A stretch of DNA of 64,000 bases, taken from NCBI GenBank assembly GCA_022495005.1, contig JAGYXB010001414.1, forward strand, positions 372,001 through 436,000, in the 5' to 3' direction. The notes under the pieces were generated by a model. That model did not search any database. It was given only the letters and a program-made list of their open reading frames with translations, and was not told where the DNA came from. Made by a program: the position numbers and the translations under genes. Source of the DNA: Rhyacophila brunnea (Eukaryota; Arthropoda; Insecta; Trichoptera; Rhyacophilidae). Below, piece by piece: positions 11,122 to 23,271 of this stretch; position 1 is the stretch's first letter; every line of letters begins with the position of its first letter.

Positions 11122-11932
11122 AGATGATTCATGCCTTTCAGATCCAGTGACTGCAATCACATAAGATATGATAAGTATATGCTCAGAATATCAGTCCTAT
11201 CCGACATTTCTTTTATCATGGGAAAAAACTCGACTACAAATCGCAGTCCTCAGTTACCAATGAATACGACAAAATATTCATCAGAATCACCTCCGCCTTG
11301 CGCTACTAAGAATTTTCCAGGGTTTTTGCAAGGCGGTTTCATAGGCCCTGGCCGAATCCAAATTAGCAATACCCGATGCGGGTAGAAGAACAGTTTTCAA
11401 TAAGGCATACTCTCTCAGCCGGCACAATTTTCATCTGACTAGCATCAAGTATAGTTTGCGTTCCAAAGTCCTTAAGAAACCTCGATAGTAAATGCGAGGT
11501 ATCCATAAAGGCATCTAGAAGAAAGAAAAAAAAATGCTTCGCTTGGTATTGTGTTTTACTGAAATGATTATAATTTATAATATAATTTATTTATTGCCTA
11601 ACACGTCATATTATGAAGAACATGTGTTAGATTAGATTCGGATATTAATCTTTATCTGATAGGATAATGACATCATTTATAAAACAATAGACAATAAATT
11701 ACTATTAAATAACTACCTACACTCAGCGTAATAGATAATAAAATAATATTAGAGAGGTTTTTCCATAAAATGTTTAGTATTCAATAACAGTGCACTGCTT
11801 CTAAGAAAGTAAAGTCATCGATTGTATTTTCATTGTGCATTACGTATTCTAAACATTTTTTTACCATGTAAATGTATTTTTTAAAACCTATTTTTCCTTA
11901 TTCTGGGTTAACAGTAGATGTTTTTTTCTATT
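11122..11932. other. No recognised element
   Basis: An open frame at 11131-11385 and a further open stretch to about 11490 (ALAESKLAIPDAGRRTVF) could be decayed retroelement coding sequence. I do not recognise the family. Confidence 0.35.
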
Positions 11933-12326
11933 CGACTGTGTTAAGGGAAAAGGGCGTAACCCTCGATTTTTCGAAAAGTGCTTTTATTAGATATTAACAA
12001 TGCATACAACTAAATACACGTTCTATAAAAAGGAAGTAAGCCGCAAATGGCAAATTATTATCTAAAGTCAGGTTTTAATTGAGATTAATTAATTTTTAAT
12101 TTACGGAAAAAAGCATTTATCCCCAATTTTAATGATTTTTCTGTAATAACTTCTTTAATTATTATTAGTTCGAAAATATATTACACCAAATCATCAATCA
12201 TCATGCACCCAATGTCTGTGCCTATTTTTTAAAAAATATTAAACTAAAAACTCTCAACAAACGTTTTTTGCCTCTCCTGTAAAATTTGTTCAGTGAGGGT
12301 TACGTCCTTTTTCCTAAACACGGTCG
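11933..12326. mobile_element. MITE with ~32-bp inverted repeats
   Basis: The left end CGACTGTGTTAAGGGAAAAG runs into GGCGTAACCCTC. The right end is GAGGGTTACGTCC running to CCTAAACACGGTCG, its inverted complement with a few mismatches. TATT flanks both sides (11929-11932 and 12327-12330), or TA if the termini extend. No coding capacity. Confidence 0.7.
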
Positions 12327-13096
12327 TATTGCAGTAAAATAAGTAGCTTTATTATAGACGTACAGCTAAGTGATTTAATTTAACCAGTAGCTCTGTGGGG
12401 CCGAACAGGTGTATTAAGTCTTAATATTCAGAAGTTAATATTTTTCGTCTTTTATATTATTATGTCGTATAGGTATAGTGGGTCTTTCCACAATATCCCA
12501 ACTCATTGTGGGCACTGCACAATTCGTGATTAAACCGGTGACGTCATATTCCATTTTCACAGATAGGCCCGAGAATTTTTCTCAAGATTATAAAACCTCA
12601 ACTGACATAGTTAGTATCAAGCCCGGTCTTGGCGAATGGACCGATTGAGCCAAATCATCCATGGCGTTCAAGGGCCCTCGTGTCCTAAGTGACTTCTGTC
12701 TTGGCAAGAAAAATATGATGAAACGACAAGAGGAAAGATTACTTAAAAAAATGTATTATACCTAATGCATACGACATTTAAAACACAGGGCCATTGTGGG
12801 GTAGAACCACTTGGCAACATTCGACTCATTATTCTAGATTCTAGAACTTCATCGACGTGTTTCTATAGTATAAGTTGTCCGCTGAGTGTGGGCGCCACAT
12901 GCTAATATTTGACATACCATTCAATACTTTTTATACTGTGATAAGCTTAGTTCTAAATTCGAACACCGTACGATTTATGATGGTTTATTATTATAATAAA
13001 GATATTCATGAAAAACATGGTAGGTATTCAAAAATATCTCATTGACATTATGAAAAATTCAATACCTATAAAACAATATTGTTAGTGTCTTTCAAT
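12327..13096. other. No recognised element
   Basis: Contains two weakly related CATTGTGGG words (12507 and 12791) and a GC-richer patch near 12615-12710 that may be transposon-derived. Nothing can be named. Confidence 0.35.
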
Positions 13097-13341
13097 TTTT
13101 TTTTCGACCATGTTTGATCCTAATAGGATCATATATGGGCCTACACAGAGTAGAGGTTTGTATTAAGAGATTTTGTTTTTTTACGAGAAATGGATGTTAG
13201 CCACTTGCTCAACCTATTAAGTCCATACCCTGAGTCACACACAAATTGAAAAACAATATGTGTACTTTTTCAGACCCAGGATTCGAACCTGAGACCCACG
13301 GCGTGATAGTCCAACGCTTAAGCCGCGCGCCCACCGTGGGT
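13097..13341 (-). repeat. tRNA-derived SINE, family A, copy 1
   Basis: Read on the minus strand it starts CACGGTGGGCGCGCGGCTTA, has a B-box GGTTCGAATCC, and ends GATCCTATTAGGATC then CATGGTCG and an A-rich tail (plus-strand T run near 13096-13104). The tRNA-like head is about 75 bases. The body is shared with the two copies at 25.8-26.4 kb. Confidence 0.85.
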
Positions 13342-14530
13342 GTTTTTTTTAGTGTAAATTAATTGTTACAGAAGAATGTCCATTTTTAAATGACCATGAG
13401 AATTTTTTTCAAATTAAAAGCTAAAAAAATATTATCTTAATTAGGTAAGAATTTTTATTATAATTATAAAAACATAGAAAAGTTGAGCTAGATAAAGTAT
13501 TCACATTGCTAAGCAAAGCACATCCCACCCATATAACTGTTTTTGGAGGGTAATATAATATTTGCGCCCCGTACGTAGGGGCTTTGCGCACATGCTCTAA
13601 TTATTAGGCTTCGCATTTGCTAGGGCCGGCTCTTGTTAGTAATGAAATAAATTTCTCCTTCAGTGTTAAATACCACACCAAAATATCCTGTAATCGCTAT
13701 CAAGTATTATCTACAAAATGGTCGCATTACTCAATTTATTATAGTATAGCTGAATACTATAATCACAAACACTAATCACAAACCCAATATAATATCATAT
13801 TGTTGATCTATCTGTAAAAGTAATATAGTCCAGACGTTTGCATGATAATAGAACTTCATTAAGCTAGTCATAAAGGCCGACAACATAAATATATATATTA
13901 TAGGATATTGTTAAACAATGTCATTGTTATTAATTGCTCAATCGAAATAGTACCAGTGCAACATTTCCTGAAAGAATGCAGAATTATTTTAATGCACAAT
14001 CATCTATGTGACTGCTTGTCCTATTTGAATTAATATTTGCCAAGCAATCATTACTTCATTTGTGCCAGTTGAGATTTCGAAATTATTTTATAGGTGATTA
14101 TTAATTAAGTTGTGGCTTGTGATGCATTGCAGTGACGTCCATGGGGGGTCGAAGGGTTAGAAGACCTGACAATTTTTAGATCATGGTGAGATTTTCACCT
14201 GCGGTGTAAAATGGGTTTCACACTTCTAACTGTCCGTAGAAAAATAATGTGTGATTCTTCAAAATTCTATGAAATCTTGTTTATTTATTTAAGATAGTCG
14301 AAAAGTCATTTTACGATATATTGTAAGGTAGGGCTGCCGGCTCCTTGTGTGTTGTGTAATAATCAATAATTCAATAAATGTTATTATCTACAAAAGTATG
14401 ACTAGTATACGACGGCAATCTAAATATAAACAAAATTTGAATTATTAAAGTGTGCTAAATTAATACTTACATGGTTATTATTACATTTGTATACGTATAA
14501 GTAACCAGCGTTGCCAAGTTAGTGTTTTTC
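13342..14530. other. No gene; possible transposon terminus near 14131
   Basis: AT-rich. GCAGTGACGTCC followed by ATGGGGGGTCG near 14131 resembles the termini noted near 7763 and 63377. Confidence 0.4.
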
Positions 14531-15410
14531 TTGCTAGATTGCTTGCTCTTGCTTTCTGGCATTTTTGAATCTGCATGTATGACGTTCAATCTAGGATTTT
14601 TTGACATCGAAAACAGCTTAAAACCCTTCATAATAAAGCTAGAATATTAAATCAGATTTGCTTAAAAATCAATACGCTGCTCTTTTGATAATGCTACATA
14701 CAAAATCATGATAAAATTTCTTATCATATGAGTTAAACGATGAAATTCCTAGTTTTTAGACAGTTTTAGAATTTTCAGAAAATTAGCATTTTTTTCTGCC
14801 ATCTAGCTTATTTTGTTACCCTATCATGCATATTTTTGTAAGTAACAGTCGGTAATAATATTGGTAATGAATGAAGGACTGCTTAGGTTTGAGATATAAT
14901 CTCAGTCTATGCGGGCGTACTGGAGTAAAATGTCTGAGTGTGTAAAACCGGCTTAGGGCCAAGACGCGCGGCGCTGCAAATCGACGTAGACTGCGGGGCC
15001 ATAAGGCAAGTTTTGCTTGGTTTCCAAATGGATCCAAATGATCCAATAAATTATTATAATCAAGAACGACCACAGTTTGCGCCAATTAGTTGCAAATTGA
15101 AATGCCCTGTGTCTTAGCCCTTACGTGTGTGTCGCTGGTAAATTAGCAAACTTTGTTCGTAAACTATTCTAACTTTGGATGGAATTAAATTTGAGATTAA
15201 AAATAGGTAAAAGATAGCACCTGTCTAAATCTTTAAGAGCGTACTTCAGTGAAATGGTAAATAATTTTAAACAGTAGGTGCGACGAAATTTCTCACTAGT
15301 CACCAATCGGAGACAGACAGTAGAAGTGTCCGCACGTCGATTTGTTTTGTCAAGGCGCCGGATGAAAATATTCTTAAATCGTGTAAAGATGACTAAAAAA
15401 CTTTACTATG
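14531..15410. repeat. Segments shared with 52.9-53.5 kb and 62.5-62.8 kb (repeat F)
   Basis: TAGCATTTTTTTCTGCCATCTAGCTTATTTTGTTA near 14787 resembles 53357-53400 and, inverted, 62484-62530. The tract at 15213-15405, with AAGAGCGTACTTCAGTGAAA and ATTCTTAAATCGTGTAAAGATG, is found inverted at about 62600-62780. The segments probably belong to one dispersed family whose ends I could not fix. The open frames inside are not convincing genes. Confidence 0.5.
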
Positions 15411-16859
15411 TACTTAAAAAAGAAAACAAGTCAATGAATATACTATAAACATTATTAGTAATATAACAATAAACATAACATTAAATGGACGCATGTTGGT
15501 TTTTTATGACAAATCCTATTTCGTTCGGCAAGCGTCATTTGCACAATCCGCGCATTGCCCAGCCACGATCTTTTTAGACCATGCCTCATTTGAAGTATAG
15601 CCTTAAGGGCAACACTGTCTTCAGGAGCGTTAGTGATGTTTTGTACTGAATAAAGAATGAATAACATCGCTGGTATTAACATTTGATCGTGTATTATAAA
15701 TAACTATTATTGAGGAATATTTTCATCGTCTTTTGAAATCCCGCTAGTACCTACAACGTAAATTGAGCTAAACACAAAATCATAATGAGACGCGGTCATA
15801 ATTCAATTTGATCAGTTTCACACGTCATGTTTCATTCATTGTCACAATTATTCTAATTGTTATATTCTTGGTTACATTATACAGCTGTATACTTAGTGCA
15901 GCCAACATATCAATGTAAAATAAAGTGCTGAGGATTGAACTAATGTAGTGTAGGTACCATTGACAAAATTATTAAACATGGGATTGTAAATTCTACATAT
16001 CTAACTGTTTTTTAAGATTATGTAAATGAGGTTTTGATCTTGTCAGCAGTTATATTAAATCTATGTATGCGCTGGATAATTTTTCAAATAATATATGTGG
16101 AGTTGCTGCCAAAATTTGGTAACTCGATAATTTAGGTATTTACCAACGGGTTATGTGTGAATATTTAAATATGTATGCTAGAAAAGAAATTCAAGTTCAT
16201 CCAATATAAATAGAATATGCACATAAAGCACAAATAAATTACCATTATGCCTGATTTTTAGCATGTCAAATTTTCAAATTACAATTTTTCCATACCATGA
16301 TTCGAAACTTATCTTCTTTTGGCAGTAAAATTATATTAATATTTATTTATACACTTGTGGCTCACATACGTTGTCAGCGCCGCAGGCAAATTTTTTGTTT
16401 ACAACGCGTCATAAAGTCCAACGAGTTTCGTATTAAAGTTAAAAAATATATATATATAACATGAAGTAGGTAAAGATGATTACTTTTTAATAATTGACCA
16501 ACTGGAACCCAATATTATTTTTTGCACGATATAATCTCGAGGATTTCATAAACCGGAACTACGCTCCGATGTGCTCAGGTCAATTCTGAGCCCTGGTTCT
16601 TGTTCTCAATCGATCCATTATTACTATGATCCCCAAAATACGGTATATGGATATATGTATCTTTATGTTTATTAAAGTTTTTATTGGTATATTGATGACA
16701 GTCAGGAGAAAACATTCAAATATAATAGATTGGTTTTAAAATAAAAACAACATTATTTTATAAGTAGGTAAGTTAAACGAAGACATCCTAAGCATTTTCG
16801 TGTGCAACAGATGTAGTACCTACAGATAACCCATTCTCTTCCAAGTCATTGACGTTTGG
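15411..16859. other. No recognised element
   Basis: A minus-strand open frame at 15455-15682 (75 residues) has no recognisable motif. The rest is AT-rich non-coding, including a short TA run near 16449. Confidence 0.45.
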
Positions 16860-17115
16860 CTGAAGGCCAAATGCGTTAAATTAAGATGGAGCCGATACAT
16901 AGGTCGTAGATAAGGTAGTCGCTGGATGAACGCGATAATCCTGTGATACAACGAATTCATAAAATGACCAAAAGACCGCCCAAAGGTACGCTGGATTGAC
17001 GAAATTATAACATTCGCCGAAATTACGTGACAATGGAAAAAAAACAAAGAATCGAGAAGAGTACATTGAGATTCAGGAGTCCTTCATCTAGTATTGTTTT
17101 GAAATAGACTGATGA
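16860..17115 (+). pseudogene. RTE-like LINE fragment (3' end)
   Basis: Across frame changes the plus strand gives SRYIGRR, then RPPKVRWIDEI and ITWQWKKNKESRR. This matches the GRPxxRWxD region seen in the fragment at 8148-8720. It ends near TGATGATGATAC, the same kind of microsatellite tail. It is short and heavily decayed. Confidence 0.6.
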
Positions 17116-17220
17116 TGATACAAAGAATCAGTCAGTATTGTTTTTATTTTAGCAATACAAGTCGAAAAAATGAGAACATAGTTCAATATCAACCTAGAAT
17201 ATTATGTAAAATACATTTTT

Positions 17221-17699
17221 GAAGTTATACTTCTTTTGGAGCGTTTGGGAAATCAGATCAGAGTGTATTTTTGGCGTGTGACATGTAACACATAATTTAT
17301 TTTTTCACACGAAAAAAAACGCACTCGATTGAATTCGAACCACCGATTGTTCGGTTATCAGCCGAACGCACTACCTTTACGCCACAGTATGATACTGCAA
17401 TCGTGACGATTATACAGTATAATATTATATTTAAGAATTTTTCCGTTGCCTAGGCAGCGAATTTATTATTGTCGGCCATTTGCAATTACTTACGTAAACA
17501 AACGATTAAACGTCAGAGTGACAGTTGGTACTAAGTAATTTAATAAGTTAAAGTGTATAGAAATAAACCAACGGCGTTCCAAAAAGTGGTCCTTTTTTGA
17601 GTGTGTAATTTAACAAGATAATTAAGAGCTAGTTAATGAAACTAGTCTATCACAAATTTTGTTTTTGTTTTATTAGGTAAGCCAAAAAAGTATAACTTC
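17221..17699. mobile_element. Inverted-repeat element G, copy 1, with tRNA-like segment
   Basis: The ends are GAAGTTATACTTCTTTTGG and CCAAAAAAGTATAACTTC, inverted complements of about 18 bases. Inside, 17325-17395 read on the minus strand looks tRNA-like with a GGTTCGAATTC B-box. At 17445-17458 is GTTGCCTAGGCAGC, one base from a perfect palindrome. Shared sequence GTAAACAAACGATTAAACGT occurs inverted at 24.3-24.5 kb. No clear target duplication was found. Confidence 0.55.
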
Positions 17700-18357
17700 T
17701 AACGCGCGTACATAAGTACACACACCGATTTTTATTATATCTTATTTTACTATGTAGAATTTAGCTATCTTTATTTATTTTAATCTCGGAATAAAATTTC
17801 TGTAAACATAACATGTTACTTACATATTACCCAAAAACCGTTTTGGTCGTTATTTTATCAAATTTTATCGTATGCCCGAGCGGGCCATAGTGGCGTGACA
17901 CCCGGCAGATATCTACGTGACTAGCAAGAAAAAACTGAGTACGAATCGATGAAAAAACCTTTATCCCCGACAATGCCAGGTCATGATACGTTTTTATGGG
18001 CTGGCGACCATACTAAATTCATTTAACTACTACACAAAAACACTTTTTCTGAAGCTTTTTAAAACTAAATCAGAGATAATAATGTCGAAATAGTTATACC
18101 TAATAGCAGTATCAATGGATGCCTGTTGGGCGTAGGTAAATGATTCCAACAAACGAAAAAAATACTATTGCACACTTAAAAAGTGATAAATGTATTAAAT
18201 ATAATATAAAAGTGATAAATATAATTAATTATATTATAATATATTTAGTAATGTCCAGGAATATGCTTCTCAATATTTTATCAACGCAAACATTATACTT
18301 AATTTAAAAAATATTTTTAGTGTATTAACTGTTCAGCATGGGGCTTTTCACCTAGTC
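17700..18357. other. No recognised element
   Basis: AT-rich non-coding; I see nothing supported. Confidence 0.5.
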
Positions 18358-18778
18358 CAGGGGTGACGAACCTGCGGCCTTTTGACTGAATCAAAATTTT
18401 ACAAAATAAATCCTTTGATTTTTATATATTTTTTTATTTATTAGGTAGGTACTTAAACTTAAAAAATGTTAGATTATTTTTATATCATTTTACTGCGTTT
18501 TTATATATAAATTTATAATATAATATAATCCGGTGGAGTATCAAATGAGTAAATGGGCAAGTATCGGGATAAAGAGCGTACATTACCCATGATACCTGTC
18601 GTTTTTTTTTTACTTAAGTTCAATATGTATAGCCAGGGAACTCAGAAATTCTTTTCTGTGTGTATAACCATTGTTAGTAAATCTGGCAGCTTAAATATTA
18701 TTTATGTAGGGCAATATGAGTTATTGAAAGTAAATTTCCATAAATGAATGTTGCATTTATGTTTGATATCATGTTTAA

Positions 18779-18828
18779 TCAAAATGACTTGAATATTCCC
18801 TTGCAAGGTAATATTTAAGTCATTTTGA
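18779..18828. repeat. Hairpin inside the hAT element
   Basis: CAAAATGACTTGAATATT and its near-complement AATATTTAAGTCATTTTG form a stem of about 18 base pairs around a short CCCTTGCAAGGT loop, itself partly palindromic. Confidence 0.7.
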
Positions 18829-19035
18829 AAGTCTATATAATTATATGTGGAAAAAAATCCAGGCATTTCGTAAAAAGCTATCTAGCTTTAATTTTAAATG
18901 TTTATTATGTCTGTGTAAATATAGTATCTACGAAAGTATATTATAATGTAGGTATGTATACATTTTAGAGGGTAAATCCGTAAATAAATAAATTTCATTG
19001 TTTTCCTTCCATTTACAAAATAATGTTGGTAGGTA

Positions 19036-19154
19036 CATTCATCCCTCAATTTACGACGTTCACTTTTACGCGGTCGAGAAAAAACAAAAAAACGCAATTT
19101 TTTTTCTTAAAAAATTCTTTGAAACTATCTACCGCTTAAATTGAGGGATGGCTG
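19036..19154. mobile_element. 119-bp TA-flanked mini-element nested in the hAT element
   Basis: The termini CATTCATCCCTCAATTTA and TAAATTGAGGGATGGCTG are near-perfect inverted complements with TA on both sides. This fits a very short pogo/mariner-type MITE inserted into the older hAT element. Confidence 0.65.
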
Positions 19155-19756
19155 TACATGCATTTTTGTGTATGTTTCTTAAATGGGAAGATAAATGAAT
19201 TCCGCCTTCCGACAGGAAAAGGTTCGTTACCCCTGACTTAGTCATATGTTCACACAAATATTATATATGATTACAGGACCCATTAATTACATAGTATTTA
19301 AATGTGTCGCCAGTTATTATGAAATATAATTACTTTCGTTTCAAATAATAAATCAATACGCGCGATTCGTAGCAAGTGCCTTGTGAGTATTTATTACGTT
19401 TGTAAAATTCTCTTATTTAAAATATTTTTACGGTTCAAGGTAAACGATTATTTGACGTTTACCTTTACTTAATAAAACCACTTTAACAATCTACGCTTAT
19501 TTGTTTAACATGATATATCGCAAATAGTGCAAATTAATCCGTGTAATTAAATTAAATCGTGAGAAATTCTGATTAATAGGTATACACATGGCTTTTTTGT
19601 AATGTAACGCAGTGGAACGGCATTCCGGCACCTTTTTTCACGGTATTTTTAATGTTTCAAAAGCAATTATCCGAAACAATGTTCGCGTTTACATAGTACA
19701 AGTTAATTTTCCTGAACCATCTCATATGAAAAAAAACATATCCTGACAAACTATCT

Positions 19757-19969
19757 CGTTTGATATATGCATTGAATTCTATAACCATTTATTCAAGTGA
19801 ATGTGAACGCAAATTTTCGCAAATGAATCGAATTATTACCCCAATAAGAGCTTCGCTGAAGACCAAAGCAGTCTCGGCACTTTTGGTCATCAAACTCATC
19901 GGACCACCTTTGACACTATCCTATCAAAATACATTGATCGGTGATTACTCAGTGGAAGAAATTCGGCCA
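19757..19969 (+). pseudogene. hAT transposase C-terminal dimerisation fragment
   Basis: The open frame reads LIYALNSITIYSSECERKFS then MNRIITPIRASLK and LIGPPLTL. The S-x-ECER-x-FS-x-MN motif and the following GPP segment are the conserved C-terminal dimerisation region of hAT transposases (SCAND3/ZBED-like branch). Only this tail is readable; no BED finger or RNase-H core was found upstream. A possible hAT terminus, CAGTGGAACGGCATTCCGGC, is at about 19609. The first in-frame ATG is at 19760, but the frame is a fragment, so that start has no meaning. A MITE inserted just downstream. Confidence 0.75.
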
Positions 19970-20041
19970 TAGACTCTAACACTAATAAAAGGAATCGAGA
20001 CAATTGTCCAGACGAAAATTGGACTGAATTTTCGAAATCAG

Positions 20042-20378
20042 CATTGCCACCACAAAGGGGGGGGGGGTGACAGGGCTCTAGCCTGGGGGATCGACTAGAT
20101 AAATGAGATAAACGCACATCACAAATTTTCTCTAATCATAAAAAAATCGCCAGCGGCGCAAATGTCCTTCAGGCGTGTTAATATTTTAAAATATGTGGTT
20201 ATGTAATTGCATTTTTTGGTTAATGATTGTTAATACACTGAATACCCTTAATTTTACCTCAAACAGCATTTAAAAAACGCTACTATATAGCGTCACACTG
20301 CCTTTATACTTTAGTGATAGGTATGGGGCCTGCCAAAGATCCTGGACTGGGGGACCGTTTCAGTATGTGGGGGCCATG
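20042..20378. mobile_element. hAT-type MITE, CATGG family, copy 1
   Basis: It begins CATTGCCACCACAAAGGGGG and ends TATGTGGGGGCCATG, diverged versions of the family ends CATGGCCCCCACA and TGTGGGGGCCATG. The flanks are GAAATCAG and GAAATCAC (7/8). Internal family landmarks are GACAGGGCTCTAGCCTGGGG, the AGATAAATGAGATAAACGCA tract and GGTATGGGGCCTGCC. It inserted downstream of the hAT transposase tail. Confidence 0.8.
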
Positions 20379-20386
20379 GAAATCAC

Positions 20387-21859
20387 TATATATTTTACAA
20401 TTTTATTTTTTACAACTTTACTTGTTTATTTGTATTAATGCTTGTTTGGTTAATTTTTCGTGCGCTTCGTGGCATAGGAAAAGTTACTTTAAATGATATT
20501 TGAAGATAATTTTCTTTAGTAGTTAAGAAGTTTGGCAATAAGTGCGTCCGGCACCTTTATTTTTAAAAAAAATCCCTGGGTATACATAATACTTGGGAGT
20601 GTAATGCAGTACCAATATTTAGATTCACACAAATAATATGTCAGACAGAGTAAGAAAATAAGATAGATAGCAGAAAAAATACTAGATTTTCTCAAATTTC
20701 AAAAACAGCTGTCGAGAAATTCAAAAGCAGGAGTAAAAGCGCGAGAGGGTAAATTTCTTGTAAAAACAAGAAAACTATTAATCACCCTATAGAGGCCTGT
20801 TATAACATAATCTTCTTGGGATCGGGAACTGATTAAAACAAGTGCATATTCGTTACCAGTTTGCATTTTTCATGCATGATATCCATAATAAGTCCGGTAA
20901 ACACACACCTCGAAAGTACCTAAGTGGTAATATTTTTTATAATAAAAAAATGCAATGTCTTCATAATATTTATTGCTCACTCTAAAAATTGTCATTTGAA
21001 ATCTGGTTACGTAGATATTTTATGACTTTTAAGAATATCCATTGAATAATTATGAAAACAGATTGAAAAACTACAGATCGTTATAAAGGTGCACGATAAA
21101 AATTTCTCCCGAATCATGCAAGTTCAATAACCTTACCTTGACCGTTATCCGACTGTACTAAACTCTAATATCCACGGAAAGGGTCAATAATCACTGTTTT
21201 TAGTTTGATTATAGTTCTAAAACTGGTTTTCTTCCGCCTTCGTAGAACCTACTTACTCTGGAATCCATAACAAAGTGCATTGGAAGTTTAAGCCTGCTCA
21301 CTCTTCGTAATAATAGATTAAACACGTTCATCAGAAAACACCTGACATAATCCCAAGCAAGTGCTCCGTCCATTGAATCGAGTTTTATTTGTGATTTTTG
21401 TATTGCAAGTTTTATGTTATCCATAGATATATTGTGTATGCTAGATTTGTATTACATAATATTGCAAATTCTTAGTGGATGTTCTAAATTTAATTAATTT
21501 GAAAATTTGTCTTTACTAACTCAAAGAAATAATATAAATTGTTTTATAAAACGAACACCGTAATCAGCTACTTTATATTAAAATAGTACTATCGGATGAA
21601 GTAGGTATTATTAATTATTATTCCAGATAATTTAAATATAATATTAGAAGCCCCATTACATTATTATCGATCCATATCAGTGGCGAAGACTCCATACTAG
21701 GCGTTTATTTAAAGCCTACCTTCTTAAGAAATATAATTTTAGCTGCATATTGACGTATGTATAATATAATCACTTATATTGTATAAAAATAATTTAATTT
21801 GCCAACGATATCTCTCGTATATGTAGGAAAGCAGAAAAAATGTATTATAAAGAGATACA
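20387..21859. other. No recognised gene
   Basis: TCCGGCACCTTT near 20548 repeats the possible hAT terminus near 19625 in the same orientation. A minus-strand open frame at 21209-21424 (71 residues) has no family motif I recognise. The rest is AT-rich. Confidence 0.4.
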
Positions 21860-22657
21860 GAAGGATTGCAATACCGGTATTTCAAAACCAGTATTCCAGT
21901 ATTTATCAATACCGAAATACCGGTTTTAAAAATCCAAAATACCGAAATTTTCAGTATTAAGAAACCACACTCGTTTACGTTTTTAACGATGAATTTAAAG
22001 TTATTTCTTCATTATTTTGTACTGTATTTCCTATTTAATTGAGTGTATAAGTTATGTGCTAATCCAACATAGATGAAATAACAATAAAACACAATTCATT
22101 AAATATACCGATTTATAAAATTGTCTCGATAAATTAACATTATTTCGAAATAAAAAACATCCGTGACAAATGTTTAACTCATTCCTTGCTGACTATAAAA
22201 TGAGATTTTAATTAGCACCTTTAAAATGCACGTTAATTACATCGATCGGCCGCCTGGTCATTACGCGCATGAGCGTCTTCAGCGTCCAAAGTATTAATTA
22301 TTCTATAATAACCTGATTGATTATTGTAAAAGTGTTGAACTGAAGAAGCTTTTCCTAGAACCGCAATTATTTACGTTTATTGAACTAGCCTTTTGACGGT
22401 TTTAGTTGAAATTATTAATATATTCAAATTATTTGTAAAAATCACCAATTCTACAATATTGTGATTAAAACATATTTTTAAATGTCACCATAATAAATGT
22501 AGGGATGTAGTTTTTTTCTATAAATGATGTTTTTAAAGAGACTGTAATAGCTATATTTACCGATAAGTACTTATTTAATATTTTAACGAATACCGGTAAC
22601 CAATAAGAAATACCGAAAAACCGGTAGTGATATTTTCATTCGGTATTGCAATCCCTA
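21860..22657. mobile_element. Non-autonomous element with CCGGTATT-rich ends (hAT-like)
   Basis: The left end GAAGGATTGCAATACCGGTA and right end CGGTATTGCAATCCCTA are inverted complements. The subterminal regions are packed with ACCGGTA/TACCGAAA words on both sides. A TAGGGATTGCAATACC-type end suggests hAT, but the 8-bp flanks do not match, so the class is tentative. Confidence 0.6.
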
Positions 22658-23004
22658 ATTGTGATGGGTTTTTTTTTACGGAGTTTATGTCACGTGGCCT
22701 CAGCATGTCTATCCCAGTGTATAGAAAACGATAGGTTCTGATGAGTAAGCCTTAATTAAATCTTTGCGTATAATTAATAATTTGACAATTTAAAAAAAAA
22801 ACATTTCTATGGCATTCAATTACATATACTTAAATAAATGTGGATTGTTTATAAAAATAAACAATAATTTTGTTTAATGATTTTTGATGTGTATAAATGT
22901 TTAGGAAAATACATAATTTATCGCTTAATTTTGTGTCGTCAGTGAGTTGTTGAAATTTCAACGAATGAGTGTGTCTTTGTCATTAGCGTTTACCTATTCA
23001 ACAG
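22658..23004. other. No recognised element
   Basis: AT-rich spacer; nothing supported. Confidence 0.5.
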
Positions 23005-23271
23005 CAATGTTCCCTGTAAGGTGTGCGCGCGCTCACCTACCAAAATGTGTCCGCACACATGTTTTCATCCCCCGCACAGTCCTCACACAAATATATTGTA
23101 AAATAAAGTTTACTTTGCCAGATTTTAGTTTTGTTCTAATGCACGAAATCATCACATATACAATTCTTTGACTCATTTCTCGGAAGGCGAAAGTCAAGTG
23201 CGTGGTTATGGCTCACCGCTCAGATACGTTGATGATCCGCACACACAATAGAAAAATTAGAGGGAACGTTG
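23005..23271. mobile_element. hAT-type MITE (CAATGTTCCCT ends)
   Basis: The left end CAATGTTCCCTGTAA and right end TTAGAGGGAACGTTG are inverted complements with two mismatches. The flanks TTCAACAG (22997-23004) and TTCATCAG (23272-23279) agree at 7/8 positions. It is GC-richer than its surroundings with alternating GTGTGCGCGCGC. No coding capacity. Confidence 0.7.

Larger units (their letters stand above)
18358..19235. mobile_element. hAT-type non-autonomous element with 8-bp duplication
   Basis: The left end CAGGGGTGACGAACC and right end GGTTCGTTACCCCTG are inverted complements with one mismatch. The flanks are ACCTAGTC (18350-18357) and ACTTAGTC (19236-19243), a 7/8 target duplication. CAGGGGT termini and 8-bp duplications are hallmarks of the hAT superfamily. 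No transposase is encoded. It contains a strong hairpin (18779-18828) and a nested TA-flanked element. Confidence 0.8.

Noticed and set aside
20540..20565. Right end of a hAT element matching CAGTGGAACGGCATTCCGGC near 19609
   Set aside because: The shared TCCGGCACCTTT is in the same orientation, not inverted, so it cannot be the opposite terminus.
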